A DNA stretch of 64,000 nucleotides from contig NC_088295.1 of the NCBI RefSeq assembly GCF_032854445.1, positions 14,867,385 through 14,931,384 on the forward strand, given 5' to 3'. Positions 62,101 to 64,000 of the stretch are shown in pieces. A program made the position numbers and the translations under genes. The notes beneath the pieces were generated by a model. That model saw nothing but the letters and a program-made list of their open reading frames with translations. It was not told the DNA's origin and searched no databases. The stretch comes from Liolophura sinensis (taxonomy: Eukaryota; Mollusca; Polyplacophora; Chitonida; Chitonidae). Every line of letters starts with the position of its first letter. Within the stretch, counting starts at the first letter, position 1.

Positions 62101-63632
62101 AAAGTTTGATCATAATATTATATAAAATATAAACAGGTTAACGAGGCATGCACAGACGGCAAGTATGGATTCTATATCCCTGGTACCAAATAAATTGCCA
62201 TGAAAAGAATGAAGCAGAGGACACATTGCCTAGAAAAAAATGAAGCAGAGGACATATAAATATGTAAAATCTTAGCTTTAATTGGACTGTCTTCCACGAA
62301 AGTTTACAACGTATCTTTTGATTTATCAAGATTCAATCACATCTCCCAGAAGAGAAATCCAGATATTATACAATAATCAAAACCAGTAGCTTCGAATCAC
62401 ATCGTAAGAAGACGATATATAGCACATGCATGTTGATTAATACAAAATAAAAAATATACAAAATAAAAAAATATATATATAGGCTCCTATAGCCATATTA
62501 AGCGCTAAAGCAGGACTTGCCACACTGTTGTGTTGATTTGGAACTCTGACGTCACAGGAAGTTTATCCAACTCTCATCAAGGCACTGAATGTTGTAATAA
62601 GTCTTTTTATGCACGAGTAAAAGATTAATGAACTAACGTTCCCAAAAAGTCCTTATTTCTGGTGAACCTCAGGAGAAAAGGGTGATGTGATACGAGTTGA
62701 TAATACCATCAGTATGGCTCTTAAAGCCCACCGTACATTCAAAAAATCTGAAAAAATAAATGGAAGTATTTTTACGCATATTTTTCAGTTATCCGTATGT
62801 TGAATCTTACTTCGTATTTTAGCTTTCTTTTACTTTAATATAAAAAAAGGCTTATAATACATCTTCTTTTAATCAACCGAACGATGTCCAAAGTCAACTT
62901 CCACTTACTTTTTGATAAGGTACACGACGGCTGTTCGAAAGATAAACTGCTGACAACGAAATTCAATGTCTGTTGTACCCTTATATTCGAAGGCAATAAA
63001 AAAACACATGCACAAACAAATAAATAACAAGGCATTCAAAAAATCCCACCAGGTCGCCTGCTATAGCCGTCAAGTAGACAATGAAATCAGAATAGATAAA
63101 AGTGTTGTGGTGGTAAAGATGTCATTGTGGGGAGTTCATACACAAAATTGAGGCAGTGGTCTTTGATATGAAAATTGCGCATGCGGCAATCCGTGAAATT
63201 CTTACACTCTACAAATTGGGGAAAAGAGCTAGAGACATTAAGCTTATCTAGATAAGTGATTGCATAAGAAAATCTAGCCCTACAAGAAAGGCTGGTAGAA
63301 ATCTGTGTTTACAGGAGAACAGAATGAAGCCAATCTGAATGTGTGTCCATAAAACAAGAAAATGGTAAAATCACCAGAGGCACCCAATACCCTTCTTGTT
63401 CTCCTTCATGTAGGTAGGCATATGTGCATAAAAATTGTAGCCTACATGAAACTTTTCTTGATTACAAAAATGGCAAATCTCGTGAAGTCCATAAATTTCC
63501 TAAGCAATAAAGTCACAGTAAGCCTGTATACAAGAAACTGTTGTCCTGCAAGGAGGCTTAATTTCTTGTTTACTACAGAAAACAAGCTGTAGTTTGTATA
63601 ACAGGTAAATTTTTGAAAATTACTATCAATTA

Positions 63633-63833
63633 TTTATATATTTATTTGTTTGGTGTTTTGTGTTGTACTCCGGAATATTTCACTTATATGATGGTGACCA
63701 GCATTATGGTGGGAGGAAACCGTGCAGAGTCCGAGGAAAACCCATGATCATTTGTAGGTTTCAGGCAGACCTTTCCACGTACAGTCGGAGAGAAAGCCTG
63801 CATGAGCTGGACTTGAGCTCACAGCGACCGTCC
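63633..63833 (+). mobile_element. SINE (family 1)
   Basis: tatttatttgtttggtgttt head, gaccagcattatggtgggag core, ends cacagcgaccgtcc. Flanked by atcaatta duplications (63625-63632 and 63834-63841). Confidence 0.9.
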
Positions 63834-64000
63834 ATCAATTAAAATCATTAAAAAACATTCACAAAGCCTATAAAACTAAAACCATTAAAACAGTTAAACC
63901 TTCCATCAGTAGGCCCTTTGTACAGTAAACATACACAGGCTATAACAGATATAGAAAAAAAAATGACAAAACACAACTCTCTATCGTTGTGTGTTGGAGA

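Larger units (their letters stand above)
58771..63632. other. Gene-poor intergenic region
   Basis: About 4.9 kb with no supported exon or RNA gene on either strand. It contains an inverted repeat (59370-59725), a diverged local duplication (60970-61215 and 61885-62100) and scattered A-rich runs. Confidence 0.5.

Overview
This is a gene-rich stretch of an animal nuclear genome. All genes carry spliceosomal introns and AT-rich intergenic DNA, and many copies of one SINE family are present whose core (poor homology elsewhere, 'ttggtgttttacgccgtact' head, 'gccagcattatggtggga' core) I associate with molluscs. The organism is probably a mollusc or another lophotrochozoan; this is inferred from repeat and protein style, not proven.

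Layout. 1-10.6 kb: the 3' end of WDFY3 (Alfy; WD repeats plus FYVE) on + with a long 3' UTR. 10.7-36.9 kb: a complete 37-exon POLR3A (largest subunit of RNA polymerase III) on -, tail to tail with WDFY3. I could reconstruct every exon with consistent phase; they sum to 1392 codons. 37.4-47.7 kb: complete 13-exon SF1 (branch-point binding protein, 582 aa) on +, head to head with POLR3A with about 440 bp between start codons. 48.3-51.7 kb: a small 3-exon tryparedoxin/nucleoredoxin-like gene on -. 52.5-55.5 kb: a 3.05 kb PIF/Harbinger DNA transposon with TAA target duplications, a DDE transposase on + and a MADF-type accessory gene on -. 56-64 kb: gene-poor DNA with reverse-transcriptase fossils, local duplications and SINEs.

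Most unusual content. (1) Two independent minisatellites inside POLR3A introns are each built from the last 30-32 nt of the adjacent exon plus its 5' splice site: a 39-bp unit downstream of exon 31 (about 15 copies) and a 44-bp unit downstream of exon 26 (about 39 copies). Each intron therefore starts with a row of decoy splice donors. (2) POLR3A carries two introns with minor-spliceosome (U12) signals: the last intron is a classical AT-AC intron, and the intron in the trigger-loop region has a U12 donor and branch site but ends in CG. Intron 1 has a GC donor. (3) In the Harbinger element the two opposite-strand genes are interlocked: exon 2 of each lies within the single intron of the other.

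Functionally the host genes are unrelated housekeeping genes (selective autophagy, Pol III transcription, splicing, thiol redox). Their proximity shows shared promoter space and tail-to-tail packing rather than a pathway.
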